This document shows positions 50,877-62,591 of a stretch of 64,000 nucleotides of DNA, piece after piece (within the stretch, counting starts at the first letter, position 1; each line of letters opens with the position of its first letter). The notes below the pieces were generated by a model, which saw only the letters and a list, made by a program, of their open reading frames with translations, was not told where the DNA came from and did no database searches. The stretch spans positions 1 through 64,000 of the forward strand of contig JBKQHQ010000081.1 in NCBI GenBank assembly GCA_052148715.1, in the 5' to 3' direction. The position numbers and the translations under genes were made by a program. Source of the stretch: JBKQHQ01 sp052148715 (lineage in GTDB: Bacteria > Pseudomonadota > Alphaproteobacteria > Rhizobiales > Xanthobacteraceae).

Positions 50877-52322
50877 ATGGCAGTGGATAATGAAACTAAA
50901 ACCCCCGTATCACGGCGAGGCTTGAGCCGGCGCGCCCTGCTGCGCGCCGGCGGACGTGCTGCCGCGCTGATGGGGACGGTGCCCGCAGAGCGACTGTTCG
51001 CTCCTTCGATCGCGGGCGCAGCCATCAAGGTCGAGAAAGAGCAGCTCAAGTTCGGCTTTATCAAGCTCACCGACATGGCGCCGATCGCCATTGCCAAGGA
51101 GCAGGGCTTCTTCGAGGACGAAGGTCTCTATGTTACCGCCGAGCCGCAGGCGAACTGGAAGGTGCTCATCGACCGCGTGATCACCGGCGAGCTTGACGGC
51201 GCGCATATGCTTGCAGGCCAGCCACTCGGCGCCACCGTCGGGGTCGGCACGAAGGCGCATGTGATCACGCCGTTCTCGATGGATCTCAACGGCAACGGCA
51301 TCACAGTGGCCAAATCGGTCTGGGAGGAGATGAAGAAATACATCCCGACCGGCGCCGACGGAAAGCCGGTGCATCCGATCAAAGCCGAGGCGCTGAAGAA
51401 AGTTGTTGACCGCTATAAGGCCGAAGGCAAGCCGTTCAACATGGCCATGGTGTTCCCGCTCTCGACGCACAACTATGAGCTTCGTTACTGGCTCGCTTCC
51501 GGCGGCCTCCATCCGGGCTTCTACTCCCCGACCGACAGCTCCGGACAGATCCTCGCCGATGTTCTGCTGTCGGTGACGCCGCCGCCGCAAATGCCGGCCA
51601 CCCTCGAGGCCGGTACCATCCTCGGCTACTGCGTCGGCGAGCCGTGGAACCAGCAAGCCGTGTTCAAGGGCATCGGCGTGCCGGTCATCACCGACTACGA
51701 GATTTGGAAAAACAACCCCGAGAAAGTGTTCGGCTTTACGGCCGATTTCGCGGGCAAGAATCCGAACACGGTTATCGCCGCCACCAAAGCGCTGATCCGC
51801 GCCGGCATGTGGCTCGACGCCGAGAATAACGGCAACCGTCGCAAGGCGGTCGAGATCCTCGCGAAGTCCGAATATGTCGGTGCGGACGCCGAGGTCATCG
51901 CCAACTCGATGACGGGCACTTTCGAATACGAGAAAGGCGACAAGCGCCCGGTCCCCGATTTCAACGTCTTCTTCCGTTACTTCGCGACCTATCCGTATTA
52001 TTCGGATGCCGTCTGGTATCTCACCCAGATGCGGCGCTGGGGTCAGATACCGGAAGCGCAGTCCGACAGTTGGTATGCCGACATCGCTAAGAGCGTCTAT
52101 CGGCCCGACCTCTACCTCCAGGCCGCCAAGCTGTTGGTCGACGAAGGCAAGGCCAAGAAAGAGGACTTCCCCTGGACCAGCGACGGATATCGCGCGCCGA
52201 CCAACGAGTTCATCGACGGCGTGAGCTTCGACGCCCGCAAGCCCAATGCCTACATCGACGGCCTCAAGATCGGCCTCAAGGACCATGAGCGGGTCGCCGG
52301 CGTCTCGGTCGTCTCGAACTAA
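50877..52322 (+). CDS. nrtA: Nitrate ABC transporter substrate-binding protein NrtA
   Basis: A 481-residue exported binding protein of the NrtA/CmpA family. The N-terminus has a twin-arginine-like signal (SRRGLSRRALLRAGGRAAAL), and the mature part has KLTDMAPIAIAKEQGFFEDEG, FSMDLNGNGITVAKSVW, FPLSTHNYELRYWLASGGLH and ILGYCVGEPWNQQAV. It captures nitrate in the periplasm for NrtB. It is the first gene after the terminator leader and is 60 bp before nrtB. The ATG at 50877 (AGGAACGAGGA before it) is used; the earlier ATG lies before the ribosome-binding site. Confidence 0.93.
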   Translation: MAVDNETKTPVSRRGLSRRALLRAGGRAAALMGTVPAERLFAPSIAGAAIKVEKEQLKFGFIKLTDMAPIAIAKEQGFFEDEGLYVTAEPQANWKVLIDRVITGELDGAHMLAGQPLGATVGVGTKAHVITPFSMDLNGNGITVAKSVWEEMKKYIPTGADGKPVHPIKAEALKKVVDRYKAEGKPFNMAMVFPLSTHNYELRYWLASGGLHPGFYSPTDSSGQILADVLLSVTPPPQMPATLEAGTILGYCVGEPWNQQAVFKGIGVPVITDYEIWKNNPEKVFGFTADFAGKNPNTVIAATKALIRAGMWLDAENNGNRRKAVEILAKSEYVGADAEVIANSMTGTFEYEKGDKRPVPDFNVFFRYFATYPYYSDAVWYLTQMRRWGQIPEAQSDSWYADIAKSVYRPDLYLQAAKLLVDEGKAKKEDFPWTSDGYRAPTNEFIDGVSFDARKPNAYIDGLKIGLKDHERVAGVSVVSN

Positions 52323-52382
52323 CCATGACCTGCCCGATGGAGCGGAAGCAAATCCGTAACCGAGGCTGAGGATCGAAAAATC

Positions 52383-53480
52383 ATGTCTGTTGCTTCCGAT
52401 CTTGTTGGAGTGCGAGCGAAGCCAGCGGAAACGCTCGCCTCCGCGCCGCGTGAGCGATGGCGGCGCCGTGTCGAACGCGTCGCCCCTCTTCTCGAGCTTC
52501 TCGGCTTCGGCTGGCTCGTCCCGTGCTTGCGCATGGCCGCTGGCGAAAGCCCAGGCGTGCAGGCGCGGGAGCTGTGGCGGCAACTCGGGATTCCCTTGCT
52601 CGCCATCGCGGCGTTGATCGGCCTGTGGGCGTGGCTCGCGCCCAAGGTGCAGACGAGCCTGGGCGCGCTTCCCGGGCCGGCGCAGGTCTGGCAGCAGGCA
52701 GAAAATCTTTGGGCCGACCACCGCGCCGAGCGCGAGAAAGAGGCCGCCTTTTATGCTCGCCAGCAGCGGCGCGCCGCCGAGCTGCGCGCCGCCGATCCGA
52801 AGGCCGAGGTGAGGATCCACCCCTACACGGGAAAACCGACATATCTTGATCAGATCTTCACCAGTCTGAAGACCGTCTTCACGGGATTTGTCATCGCCAC
52901 TGTCGTGGCGGTGCCGCTCGGCATATTGTGCGGGCTGTTTTCTTCCTTCAATGCCGCGCTCAATCCACTCATACAGATCTTCAAGCCCGTCTCGCCATTG
53001 GCATGGCTGCCGCTCGTCACGATGATCGTAAGCGCGGTCTACGTATCCGACAGCCCGACCCTGCCGAAGTCGTTTCTGGTTTCTGCGATCACGGTGACGC
53101 TTTGCTCTTTGTGGCCGACCCTGATCAATACCGCGCACGGCGTCGGGTCGATCGACAAGGACTTGCGCAACGTCGGGCGGGTGCTTCGACTCAGCTGGCC
53201 GAAGACGATCATCAAGCTTGTGCTGCCGTCGTCTCTACCGCTGATCTTCACCGGGCTGCGTCTCTCGTTGGGTGTGGGATGGATGGTTCTGATCGCCGCC
53301 GAGATGCTGGCGCAAAATCCGGGGCTGGGGAAGTTCGTTTGGGATGAGTTCCAGAACGGATCCTCCGCTTCGCTCGCCAAGATCATGGTGGCGGTGCTGA
53401 CCATTGGCATCATCGGCTTCCTGCTCGACCGCGCGATGCTGGCGTTGCAGGCATTGTTCACGCACCGGACAACGTCCTGA
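52383..53480 (+). CDS. nrtB: Nitrate ABC transporter permease NrtB
   Basis: A 365-residue BPD-type inner-membrane permease. Transmembrane helices include LGIPLLAIAALIGLWAWLAP, TVFTGFVIATVVAVPLGILC and, with the EAA-like coupling loop around GSIDKDLRNVGRVLRLSWPK, TGLRLSLGVGWMVLIAAEML. Between the first and second helices there is a charged 65-residue insertion with WADHRAEREKEAAFYARQQR, a feature seen in some proteobacterial NrtB. It pairs with NrtA and the fused ATPase encoded 12 bp downstream. Confidence 0.92.
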   Translation: MSVASDLVGVRAKPAETLASAPRERWRRRVERVAPLLELLGFGWLVPCLRMAAGESPGVQARELWRQLGIPLLAIAALIGLWAWLAPKVQTSLGALPGPAQVWQQAENLWADHRAEREKEAAFYARQQRRAAELRAADPKAEVRIHPYTGKPTYLDQIFTSLKTVFTGFVIATVVAVPLGILCGLFSSFNAALNPLIQIFKPVSPLAWLPLVTMIVSAVYVSDSPTLPKSFLVSAITVTLCSLWPTLINTAHGVGSIDKDLRNVGRVLRLSWPKTIIKLVLPSSLPLIFTGLRLSLGVGWMVLIAAEMLAQNPGLGKFVWDEFQNGSSASLAKIMVAVLTIGIIGFLLDRAMLALQALFTHRTTS

Positions 53481-53492
53481 CGGAGCAAGATA

Positions 53493-55190
<1,698 letters not shown>

Positions 55191-55209
55191 GGGGCGACGG
55201 GATAGGCAA

Positions 55210-56424
55210 ATGAGCGAGCCTCTGGTCATCATCGGCAACGGCATGGCGGCGGCGCGCCTGGTCGACGAACTGTCGGCGCGCGCGCTCGGCCGGTACGCGG
55301 TCGCCGTGCTCGGCAACGAAGGCCGGCCGGCCTATAACCGGATCCTGCTGTCATCATTGTTGGCGGACGAGATCGACCGCGGCGAGATCGAACTGAAACC
55401 GGAGCATTGGTGGCGCGACCGCGGCGTGACCTTGCTCTATGACCGTGCGGCGACCGCGATCGATCCGTCGATACGCCGCGTTCGGCTCACGAGCGGCGCG
55501 ACCTTGCCTTACGCGAAGCTAGTGCTGGCGACCGGCTCGCAGCCGGTGCGGCTATCGGTCCCCGGCATGAATCTGCGGGGTGTGCTCACATTCCGCGAGC
55601 TCAAGGACGTCGAGACGCTCCGCAAGATGGCTGGCCGCGGCAAACGCTGCGTCGTGATCGGCGGCGGCTTGCTGGGTCTTGAGGCTGCCCATGGGCTGCG
55701 TCGATCCGGCGCCGAGGTGACATTGGTCCATCTGATGGATCGGCTGATGGAACGCCAGCTGGACGCGCGCGCGGCAGCCATGTTGATGCGGGACGTCGAG
55801 AGGAAGGGCGTCACCGTGCTGCTGCGCGCGGAGACCGCTGCAGTCAAGGGCCAGCGCATGGTTGAAGCGGTGGAGCTTACCGACGGCCGCGTGCTGCCGG
55901 CCGACATCGTCGTGGTCGCGGTCGGTGTGCGGCCGAACGCTGGACTTGCCGCCGGCGCGGGGCTGCGCGTCAACCGCGGCATCGTGGTCGACGATCGGCT
56001 GCAGACAACCATCGCGGGCATCCATGCGATCGGCGAATGCGCCGAGCACCGAGGCCAATGCTACGGACTGGTTGAGCCCGCCTACGATCAGGCGCGCGTC
56101 CTGGCGTGTCGCCTCGCCGGCGAGGACACCCTCTATTGCGGCAGCGTGCTCGCAACAAATCTCAAAGTGTCGGGGATCAACGTGTTCTCGGCTGGTGAAT
56201 TTCTCGGCTCCGCCGGCCATGAGGAGATAACGCTGTGCGATCCGGGTCTCAATTCCTACAAGAAGCTTGTCATCGCCTACGATCGCCTGGCGGGGGCAGT
56301 GCTCTACGGCGATACGGCCGACGGCCTCTGGTATCTCGATCTCATTCGCTCCGGTGCCTCGATCGAAAAATTCCGCCCCGACCTCGCTTTCGGTCGAGCG
56401 CTCGCCGAGCGCGTCGCCGCATGA
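55210..56424 (+). CDS. FAD/NAD(P)-dependent oxidoreductase Flp (NirB N-terminus-like)
   Basis: A 404-residue flavoprotein equivalent to the N-terminal electron-input domain of NirB, without siroheme or BFD domains. FAD motif VIIGNGMAAARLVDELSARA, NAD motif CVVIGGGLLGLEAAHGLR, and a third region IHAIGECAEHRGQCYGL. It shares order and residues with the flavoprotein part of the protein at 45775, so the two probably arose by duplication. In Bradyrhizobium, Flp passes electrons to NasC and the globin (family knowledge). ATG at 55210 behind GATAGGC is used; the next gene starts 11 bp later. Confidence 0.9.
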   Translation: MSEPLVIIGNGMAAARLVDELSARALGRYAVAVLGNEGRPAYNRILLSSLLADEIDRGEIELKPEHWWRDRGVTLLYDRAATAIDPSIRRVRLTSGATLPYAKLVLATGSQPVRLSVPGMNLRGVLTFRELKDVETLRKMAGRGKRCVVIGGGLLGLEAAHGLRRSGAEVTLVHLMDRLMERQLDARAAAMLMRDVERKGVTVLLRAETAAVKGQRMVEAVELTDGRVLPADIVVVAVGVRPNAGLAAGAGLRVNRGIVVDDRLQTTIAGIHAIGECAEHRGQCYGLVEPAYDQARVLACRLAGEDTLYCGSVLATNLKVSGINVFSAGEFLGSAGHEEITLCDPGLNSYKKLVIAYDRLAGAVLYGDTADGLWYLDLIRSGASIEKFRPDLAFGRALAERVAA

Positions 56425-56435
56425 ACTGAAACGCG

Positions 56436-59120
56436 ATGAACGCCTCCGCCGCGCCCTCCGCCGTTCACACCACCTGTCCGTATTGCGGCGTGGGCTGCGG
56501 CGTGCTCGTCACGTCCGGCGCCGACGGGTTGGCGATCTCCGGCGACCCCGAGCATCCCGCCAATTTCGGCAGGCTGTGCTCCAAGGGCAGCGCGCTCGGC
56601 GAGACGCTCGGCCTTTCGGGGAGGCTGCTTCATCCGTTGGCGCGCGGCGCCGATGGAGCCTATGCGCAGATCGACTGGGCGGACGCGCTTGATCGCGTCG
56701 CTGCGGGGTTTCGCAGCATCATCGAGCGTGACGGACCCGATGCCGTGGCCTTCTATCTTTCCGGCCAGTTGCTCACCGAGGATTATTACGTCGCCAACAA
56801 GCTGATGAAGGGGTTCATCGGCTCGGCCAATGTCGATACCAATTCGCGACTGTGCATGGCCTCCTCTGTCGCCGGCCATCGACGTGCGTTCGGTACTGAT
56901 GTGGTGCCGTGCAGTTATGAGGATCTCGACTGCGCCGACCTCATCGTATTGGTCGGCTCCAATGCGGCGTGGTGTCATCCGGTTCTTTTTCAGCGCATGG
57001 TGACGAACCGGCGCGCGCGCGGCGCCAAGCTCGTGGTGATCGATCCGCGTCGCACGCCGACCGCCGATGAGGCCGATCTGTTCTTGCCCGTCGCGCCGGG
57101 TGCCGACACGGCCCTGTTCTGCGGCTTGCTCGCCCATCTCGCCGACAACGATGCCTTGGATCTGCACTACATCGATGCGCATACGACGGGATTCGAGAAC
57201 GCGTTGGCGCGGGCCCGTGCGATCGCGCCGGATGCTTCGGCGACCGCCGCGGCCGCGGGCGTGCCGGTCGAACAGATCAAAGCATTCTTCGCGCTGTTTC
57301 GCGCCACCGAGCGCGCGGTGACGGCGTTCTCACAAGGGGTCAATCAGTCGGCGCAAGGCACCGACAAGGTCAACGCCATCATCAATTGCCATTTGGCGAC
57401 TGGCCGGATCGGACGGTCGGGGCAAGGACCATTCTCGCTGACCGGCCAGCCGAACGCGATGGGCGGGCGCGAGGTCGGCGGCCTTGCCAATCAACTCGCC
57501 GCGCACATGGATTATTCCCCCGCCGCGGTCGATCGGGTCCGGCGCTTCTGGCGTGCGCCGCGCATGGCGAACCGCGAGGGTCTCAAGGCGGTGGCGATGT
57601 TCGAGGCGATCGAGCGCGGGGAGATCAAGGCGCTGTGGGTGATGGGGACCAACCCGGCGGTGTCGCTGCCGCGGGCGGGCGCGGCGCGCGCGGCATTGCA
57701 GAAGCTCGATCTGTTCGTCCTTGCCGAAAACGTCGTGCGCAACGACACCGTGGAAGCCGGCCCGCATCTGCTGCTCCCCGCGGCCGCTTGGGGCGAGAAG
57801 GACGGAACGGTTACGAATTCCGAGCGTTGTGTATCGCGCCAGCGGCCTTTCATGCCGCTGCCCGGCGAGGCCAAGCCGGATTGGTGGATGGTGACCGAGG
57901 TGGCGCGACGGCTTGGTTTTGCCTCCGCCTTCGGCTACCGGTCCGCCGCCGACGTCTTTCGCGAGCACGCGGCGCTGTCGGCCTTCGAAAACGACGGCAC
58001 CCGTGATTTCGACCTCGGCGGTCTCGCGGACCTCGGCAACACCGATTACGATAGGCTCGCCCCCGTGCAGTGGCCGCTGCCCGCCGGCACGACCGCCGGC
58101 ACCCGGCGCTTCTTCAGCGACGGCGGATTCTACACACCCGACCGCAAGGCGAAATTTGTCGCGCCCGAAAGTCCGGCGCCACGCGAAGCTCTGTCGGCGA
58201 CGTTTCCGTTCCGTCTCAATACCGGTCGCGTCCGCGATCAGTGGCATACGATGACGCGTACGGGACTGAGCCCGCGCCTTGCCGCGCATTCGCCCGAGCC
58301 GTTCGTGGAGGTGCATCCGGCGGACGCCGCCGCGGCCGGCCTGCATGCCGATGGCTTCGCCGCGATCACCTCGGCGCACGGGTCGTGCGTCCTCAAGGTG
58401 CTCATCAGCGAAGGTCAGCGCCGCGGTTCTCTGTTCGCGCCGATCCATTGGAGCGACGCAACCGCCGCCTTCGCGCGCGTCGGCAATCTCGTGGCGCCGA
58501 TCACCGATCCGTTCTCGGGACAGCCCGAGGCCAAGGCCACGCCGGTCGCCATCACCCCTGTCGAGTTCCGCTATGCCGGCTTCGCCTTGTCTCGCGAGGC
58601 GGTCGCGCCACCACCGGACACGTGGTGCGCGCGTGTCGCTGTGGAGCACGCGGCAGGCCTCGTGTTTGCGGGCAATCAAGATTTTGGCACGTGGCGCGAT
58701 TGGGCGCTGGCTGCGTTCGGGGCCGACGCCGAGCTTGTCGAATATAGCGACGAGCGGCGCAACGACTATCGTCTCGCGCTGTTCCGCGACCGCCGGATCG
58801 ACGCCTGCCTGTTCGTCGGCGCTGCCGATGCGAAACCTCAATGGGACACAGTCAAAGCCTACTTTTCCGCGCCATCTTGCGACGAAGTCGAGCGTCGGTA
58901 TCTGTTGTCCGGCCGCTCGCCCGACGGCGTGGTTCAATCGGGTCCGATCATTTGCGCCTGTTTCGGGGTCGGACTGACCACCATCCACGCCGCCATGAAT
59001 ACCGGCGCGCGCAGCGTCGAGGCGATCGGCGCCGCACTCAAAGCTGGGACCAATTGCGGCTCCTGCGTGCCCGAGCTTCGGCGTCTCGTCGCCACACCCG
59101 AGGCCGCGAGCGTTCGCTGA
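56436..59120 (+). CDS. nasC: Assimilatory nitrate reductase catalytic subunit NasC/NasA
   Basis: An 894-residue cytoplasmic molybdoenzyme that reduces nitrate to nitrite. The N-terminal [4Fe-4S] ligands are C14, C17, C21 and C48 (CPYCGVGCG ... LCSKG). It continues with the molybdopterin motifs ADLIVLVGSNAAWCHP, GVNQSAQGTDKVNAIINCHL and GREVGGLANQLAAHM, and a dinucleotide domain (HPADAAAAGLHADGFAAITS). The last 59 residues form a BFD-like [2Fe-2S] domain, with C840, C842, C874 and C877 as ligands, through which the flavoprotein upstream can donate electrons. No nitrite reductase gene follows. Confidence 0.94.
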   Translation: MNASAAPSAVHTTCPYCGVGCGVLVTSGADGLAISGDPEHPANFGRLCSKGSALGETLGLSGRLLHPLARGADGAYAQIDWADALDRVAAGFRSIIERDGPDAVAFYLSGQLLTEDYYVANKLMKGFIGSANVDTNSRLCMASSVAGHRRAFGTDVVPCSYEDLDCADLIVLVGSNAAWCHPVLFQRMVTNRRARGAKLVVIDPRRTPTADEADLFLPVAPGADTALFCGLLAHLADNDALDLHYIDAHTTGFENALARARAIAPDASATAAAAGVPVEQIKAFFALFRATERAVTAFSQGVNQSAQGTDKVNAIINCHLATGRIGRSGQGPFSLTGQPNAMGGREVGGLANQLAAHMDYSPAAVDRVRRFWRAPRMANREGLKAVAMFEAIERGEIKALWVMGTNPAVSLPRAGAARAALQKLDLFVLAENVVRNDTVEAGPHLLLPAAAWGEKDGTVTNSERCVSRQRPFMPLPGEAKPDWWMVTEVARRLGFASAFGYRSAADVFREHAALSAFENDGTRDFDLGGLADLGNTDYDRLAPVQWPLPAGTTAGTRRFFSDGGFYTPDRKAKFVAPESPAPREALSATFPFRLNTGRVRDQWHTMTRTGLSPRLAAHSPEPFVEVHPADAAAAGLHADGFAAITSAHGSCVLKVLISEGQRRGSLFAPIHWSDATAAFARVGNLVAPITDPFSGQPEAKATPVAITPVEFRYAGFALSREAVAPPPDTWCARVAVEHAAGLVFAGNQDFGTWRDWALAAFGADAELVEYSDERRNDYRLALFRDRRIDACLFVGAADAKPQWDTVKAYFSAPSCDEVERRYLLSGRSPDGVVQSGPIICACFGVGLTTIHAAMNTGARSVEAIGAALKAGTNCGSCVPELRRLVATPEAASVR

Positions 59121-59259
59121 GCCGTGCGAAGCACGGGCTGCCCACAGACATCTGCAATCGAGCTCCATCGCTCGCCCACTTCCATCGGCGCTGAAGTAAT
59201 GGCTGCCCATGCCTTGCCGGTCGTTGGGGCATGTGCAAGCTTGCCGCCGGCGCATGTCA

Positions 59260-59355
59260 TCATCCGCGAAAGCGGATGACCCAGTCACCACCGGCGCCGG
59301 CGGCTCTCGCGCCGTCTGTGAGTACTGGGTGCTCCGCCTTCGCGGAGCATGACAA
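59260..59355. repeat. REP-like three-armed palindrome
   Basis: TCATCCGC-GAAA-GCGGATGA (59260-59279) and GCTCCGC-CTTC-GCGGAGC (59331-59348) are perfect hairpins, and CCAGT (59281-59285) pairs with ACTGG (59324-59328) to bracket the space between them. This layout is typical of repeated extragenic palindromes in Bradyrhizobium relatives. It separates nasC from the following gene. Confidence 0.82.
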
Positions 59356-59382
59356 TGGAGGACCGTCGAGCTGGGTCACGTC

Positions 59383-60549
59383 ATGAAACGAAGCACGGAC
59401 CGAATCCTCACCACCCATGTCGGCAGCCTGATCCGGCCGCAAGAGCTGCAGGATTTCTTGCGCGCCAAGCAAAGTGCGCAGTCCTTCGATCCGGGTGCTT
59501 ACGCCAAGTATCTCAAGGGCTCGATCGCCGAGATCGTCCGCGAGCAGTCCGAGGTCGGGATCGACATCGTCAGTGATGGTGAGTTCGGCAAGTCGATCAG
59601 TTGGAACCAGTACGTTCTCGAGCGCCTGAGCGGATTCGAGCAGCGCCCCGTGCCCCCCGGCACCAACCCGATCTTCCAAGGCGCCGACCGTGCGCGCTTC
59701 AAAGATTTCTATGCCGAGCTCGATTCGCGTGACCCGCCGGCTAATCCAAGAATGTCCGTCTGCATCGGACCGGTGAAATATATCGGGCAAGAGCTGCTCG
59801 AGCGCGACATCGCGAATTTCAAGGCGGCGCTCGCCACGGTCAAGGTCGCGGATGGGTTCTTGCCGGTTGTTGCTCCGGCAAGCGTGATCCCCGATCGCAA
59901 GAACGAGTATTACAAGAACGACGATGACCTGCTGCACGCCATCGCCGACGCGATGCGCAGCGAATACAAGGCGATCGTCGACGCGGGTCTCCTCGTCCAG
60001 ATCGATGATGCGCGTGCCGCCGTGACTTACGATCGCATGGTCCCGCCCGGCAGCCTCGATGACTATCGCCGCTGGGTCAGCAAGCATGTCGAAGCGCTCA
60101 ACCACGCGCTCGAAGGCATTCCGCCGGACCGCGTGCGCTATCACGTGTGCTGGGGAAGCTGGCCGGGGCCGCACACCACCGACGTGCCGCTGCGCGACAT
60201 CGTCGATCTTATCCTGCAGGTGCGCGCCGGCGCCTATGTGCTGGAGGCCGCCAATCCGCGGCATGAGCACGAATGGGCGGTGTGGAAGGACGTCAAGCTG
60301 CCGGACGGCAAGATCTTGATCCCGGGCGTGATCAGCCACGTCACCAACGTGGTCGAGCACCCTGAACTGGTGGCCGAGCGCATCGTGCGCTTCGCGCGCC
60401 TGCTGGGGCGCGAAAACGTCATCGGCGGCACCGATTGTGGTTTCGCCCAGGGCACCTTCTACCGCCGCGTCCACCCCTCGATCATGTGGGCGAAGCTCGA
60501 AGCCCTCGTCGCCGGCGCCCGCCTCGCCAGCAAAGAGCTGTGGCGTTGA
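59383..60549 (+). CDS. Cobalamin-independent methionine synthase-like (MetE C-terminal domain) protein
   Basis: A 388-residue protein equal to the C-terminal catalytic barrel of MetE. It has ILTTHVGSLIRPQELQDFL, DIVSDGEFGKSISW, the zinc ligand segment YHVCWGSW and the later GTDCGFAQG. Stand-alone versions transfer methyl groups to substrates other than homocysteine. It is possibly linked with the downstream hydrolase and LLM genes in turnover of a methylated compound (inference). The ATG at 59383 follows the REP element without a strong ribosome-binding site. Confidence 0.87.
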   Translation: MKRSTDRILTTHVGSLIRPQELQDFLRAKQSAQSFDPGAYAKYLKGSIAEIVREQSEVGIDIVSDGEFGKSISWNQYVLERLSGFEQRPVPPGTNPIFQGADRARFKDFYAELDSRDPPANPRMSVCIGPVKYIGQELLERDIANFKAALATVKVADGFLPVVAPASVIPDRKNEYYKNDDDLLHAIADAMRSEYKAIVDAGLLVQIDDARAAVTYDRMVPPGSLDDYRRWVSKHVEALNHALEGIPPDRVRYHVCWGSWPGPHTTDVPLRDIVDLILQVRAGAYVLEAANPRHEHEWAVWKDVKLPDGKILIPGVISHVTNVVEHPELVAERIVRFARLLGRENVIGGTDCGFAQGTFYRRVHPSIMWAKLEALVAGARLASKELWR

Positions 60550-60645
60550 GGGGGCAGTAGGCGTGGAGCCCGCGCTCCGCGGAGCAGTAGTTTCCTCCTT
60601 CGGCTGCTGTAACATCGCGCCATGCCCCAGCGAGGAACAATATCC

Positions 60646-61664
60646 ATGCGCTACATCGACTCATTCTGTCATTTCTTTCCGCCGGGAATTTTCCGGCTGA
60701 TGTCGGAGACCGCGGGCGGCACCAGGGACGTCGGCAAGCGGATGCAGAGCGTCCGCACCATCCATGATCTCGATGCGCGTTTTCAGATCATGGACCCGTT
60801 CGAGAATTATTCGCAGGTGCTCTCGCTCGGGCTGCCGCCGCTCGACGGCATGGTCGGGCCCGACCGCGCGCCCGAATTCGCCCGCGTCGCCAATGATGGA
60901 CTTGCCGAGCTCGTCACCAAATATCCCGAGCGTTTTTGCGGCTATGTGGGGGCGTTGCCGATGAACGCCCCCGAGGCGGCCGTGCAAGAAGCCGAGCGCA
61001 TCCTGATACGCGGCAACGCCAACGGCCTGCAACTGCACACCAACGTCAACGGTGCCTGCCTCGACGAGCCGCGCTTCCTGCCGATCTTCGAAGTGGCGGC
61101 GAAGTCGGGCAAGCCCATCCTGCTGCATCCGGCGCGTGGGCCGGACATGCCCGACTTTGCCGCCGAAAAACGCTCCAAATACGAGATCTGGACGATTTTC
61201 GGCTGGCCCTACGAGACCAGCGCCACGATGGCGCGCCTGATTTTCTCCGGCATCATGACACGCTTTCCGGATCTAAAGATCATGGCGCATCATCTCGGCG
61301 CCATGATCCCGTTTTTCGATGCGCGCATGGAGACGGTTTGGGCCACGTTGGGCAGCCGCACGTCGGATGAGGATTATAGTGCCGTGCTGCCGAGCCTGGG
61401 ACGGCCGCTGATCGATTGCTTCAAACAGTTTTATGGCGATACGGCCTTTGTGGGTCGCGCGCCGGAACGATCTGTGGGCTCGAATTCTACGGACCGGATC
61501 ACGTGCTTTTTGCCTCCGACGCGCCGTTCGGTCCGCAGGGCGGGGCCGGCTATATCCGCGCCGGCATCGAGGTGATGCAATCGCTCGATATTTCAGAGGT
61601 CGATCGGGAGAAGATTTGTTACCGCAACGCGCTAAATCTCTTCGGCTTTCCATCGGAGAGATAG
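60646..61664 (+). pseudogene. ACMSD-like amidohydrolase interrupted by a frameshift
   Basis: Reading from 60646 gives an amidohydrolase-2 protein through QFYGDTA, and the frame at 61450 onwards continues with CGSRAGTICGLEFYGPD, FASDAPFGPQGG and a normal C-terminus NALNLFGFPSER. One missing C in GCC[C]TTTGT (about 61445-61449) separates them. Without correction the protein loses the catalytic Asp of FASDAPFG. The first metal motif is also odd: IDSFCHF has Phe where the first His of HxH belongs. It may be a real pseudogene or a sequencing error. Confidence 0.8.
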
Positions 61665-61796
61665 GGGGCGTCAACCGGCGGCGTGACGACGGAGAGCGAT
61701 CGCGGCTCCCTTGCGGGTCCTCTCCAATCGGCTAATCTCCAGGCGCAAGAACAACGATAATTTGGGGATGATCGCCGAATCCGGAGCGCCCACGAC

Positions 61797-62558
61797 ATGA
61801 TTCAGATTGCAGGCATCGAGCTCGAGATGCTCGAGCTCGGCCAAGGCGCTCCGCTCCTGTTCCTGCACGGGGCTGGAGGGATTGCGGCGGACGATCGCTT
61901 CCTCGCGCTGCTGGCGCAGGAACGGCGTGTGTTTGCGCCCTCGCATCCGGGCTTCGGCCGATCAAGCCTTCCGGATTGGCTCAACAGCGTGGACGACATC
62001 GCCCACCTCTATCTGGAACTGATGGACCGGCTGGCGGTCCAAGGCGCTGACCTGGTCGGCGCCTCGATCGGCGGTTGGATCGCGGCGGATCTCGCGACGA
62101 AAACGCCAGAGCGGCTCAAGCGCCTCGTCCTCATCGGCCCGGTCGGCGTGAAAACCGGTCCGTCCGACAAGCTCGACATCCCCGACATCTTCGCGATGCC
62201 GCAGGACGCGCTCAACCGGCTTCTGTATCACGATCCGGATCGGGGACGGGTCGATGGCACGTCGCTGACGGACAATCAGCTGCGCGCGATGGCACGCAAT
62301 CGCGAGACGCTCGCGCTGCTGATCTGGGAGCCCTACATGCATGATCCCAAGCTCAAGCACCGCCTGCATCGGGCCGCCATGCCGGCGCTGTTCCTGCGCG
62401 GGGAGAGCGATGGGATCGTCTCCGCGGCCTATCTCGAACGCTATGCTGCCCTGGTTCCGGACGCGCAGATTGAAACGATCCCCGAGGCCGGTCACGTGCC
62501 GCATGTCGAGCACCCCGAGGCCGTCGCCGCGCGGGTCCTGAAGTTCTTGAATAGCTAG
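61797..62558 (+). CDS. Alpha/beta hydrolase
   Basis: A 253-residue alpha/beta-hydrolase. Oxyanion region FLHGAGG, nucleophile elbow VGASIGGWIAADLA (Ser about 99), acid GESDGIV and catalytic His in EAGHVPHVEHPEAV. It is similar to meta-cleavage-product hydrolases and esterases. It follows the amidohydrolase by 133 bp and is 34 bp before an LLM-type monooxygenase, suggesting a catabolic operon. ATG at 61797. Confidence 0.92.
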   Translation: MIQIAGIELEMLELGQGAPLLFLHGAGGIAADDRFLALLAQERRVFAPSHPGFGRSSLPDWLNSVDDIAHLYLELMDRLAVQGADLVGASIGGWIAADLATKTPERLKRLVLIGPVGVKTGPSDKLDIPDIFAMPQDALNRLLYHDPDRGRVDGTSLTDNQLRAMARNRETLALLIWEPYMHDPKLKHRLHRAAMPALFLRGESDGIVSAAYLERYAALVPDAQIETIPEAGHVPHVEHPEAVAARVLKFLNS

Positions 62559-62591
62559 CAGAGGTCCGGCTGCAGAGGCGGGAGCACGATC

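Noticed and set aside
50910..53138. Minus-strand open frame of 742 codons opposite nrtA-nrtB
   Set aside because: It spans two convincing plus-strand genes and lacks any domain pattern.
57330..59291. Minus-strand open frame opposite nasC
   Set aside because: Shadow of nasC in high-GC DNA; no motif and no start context.
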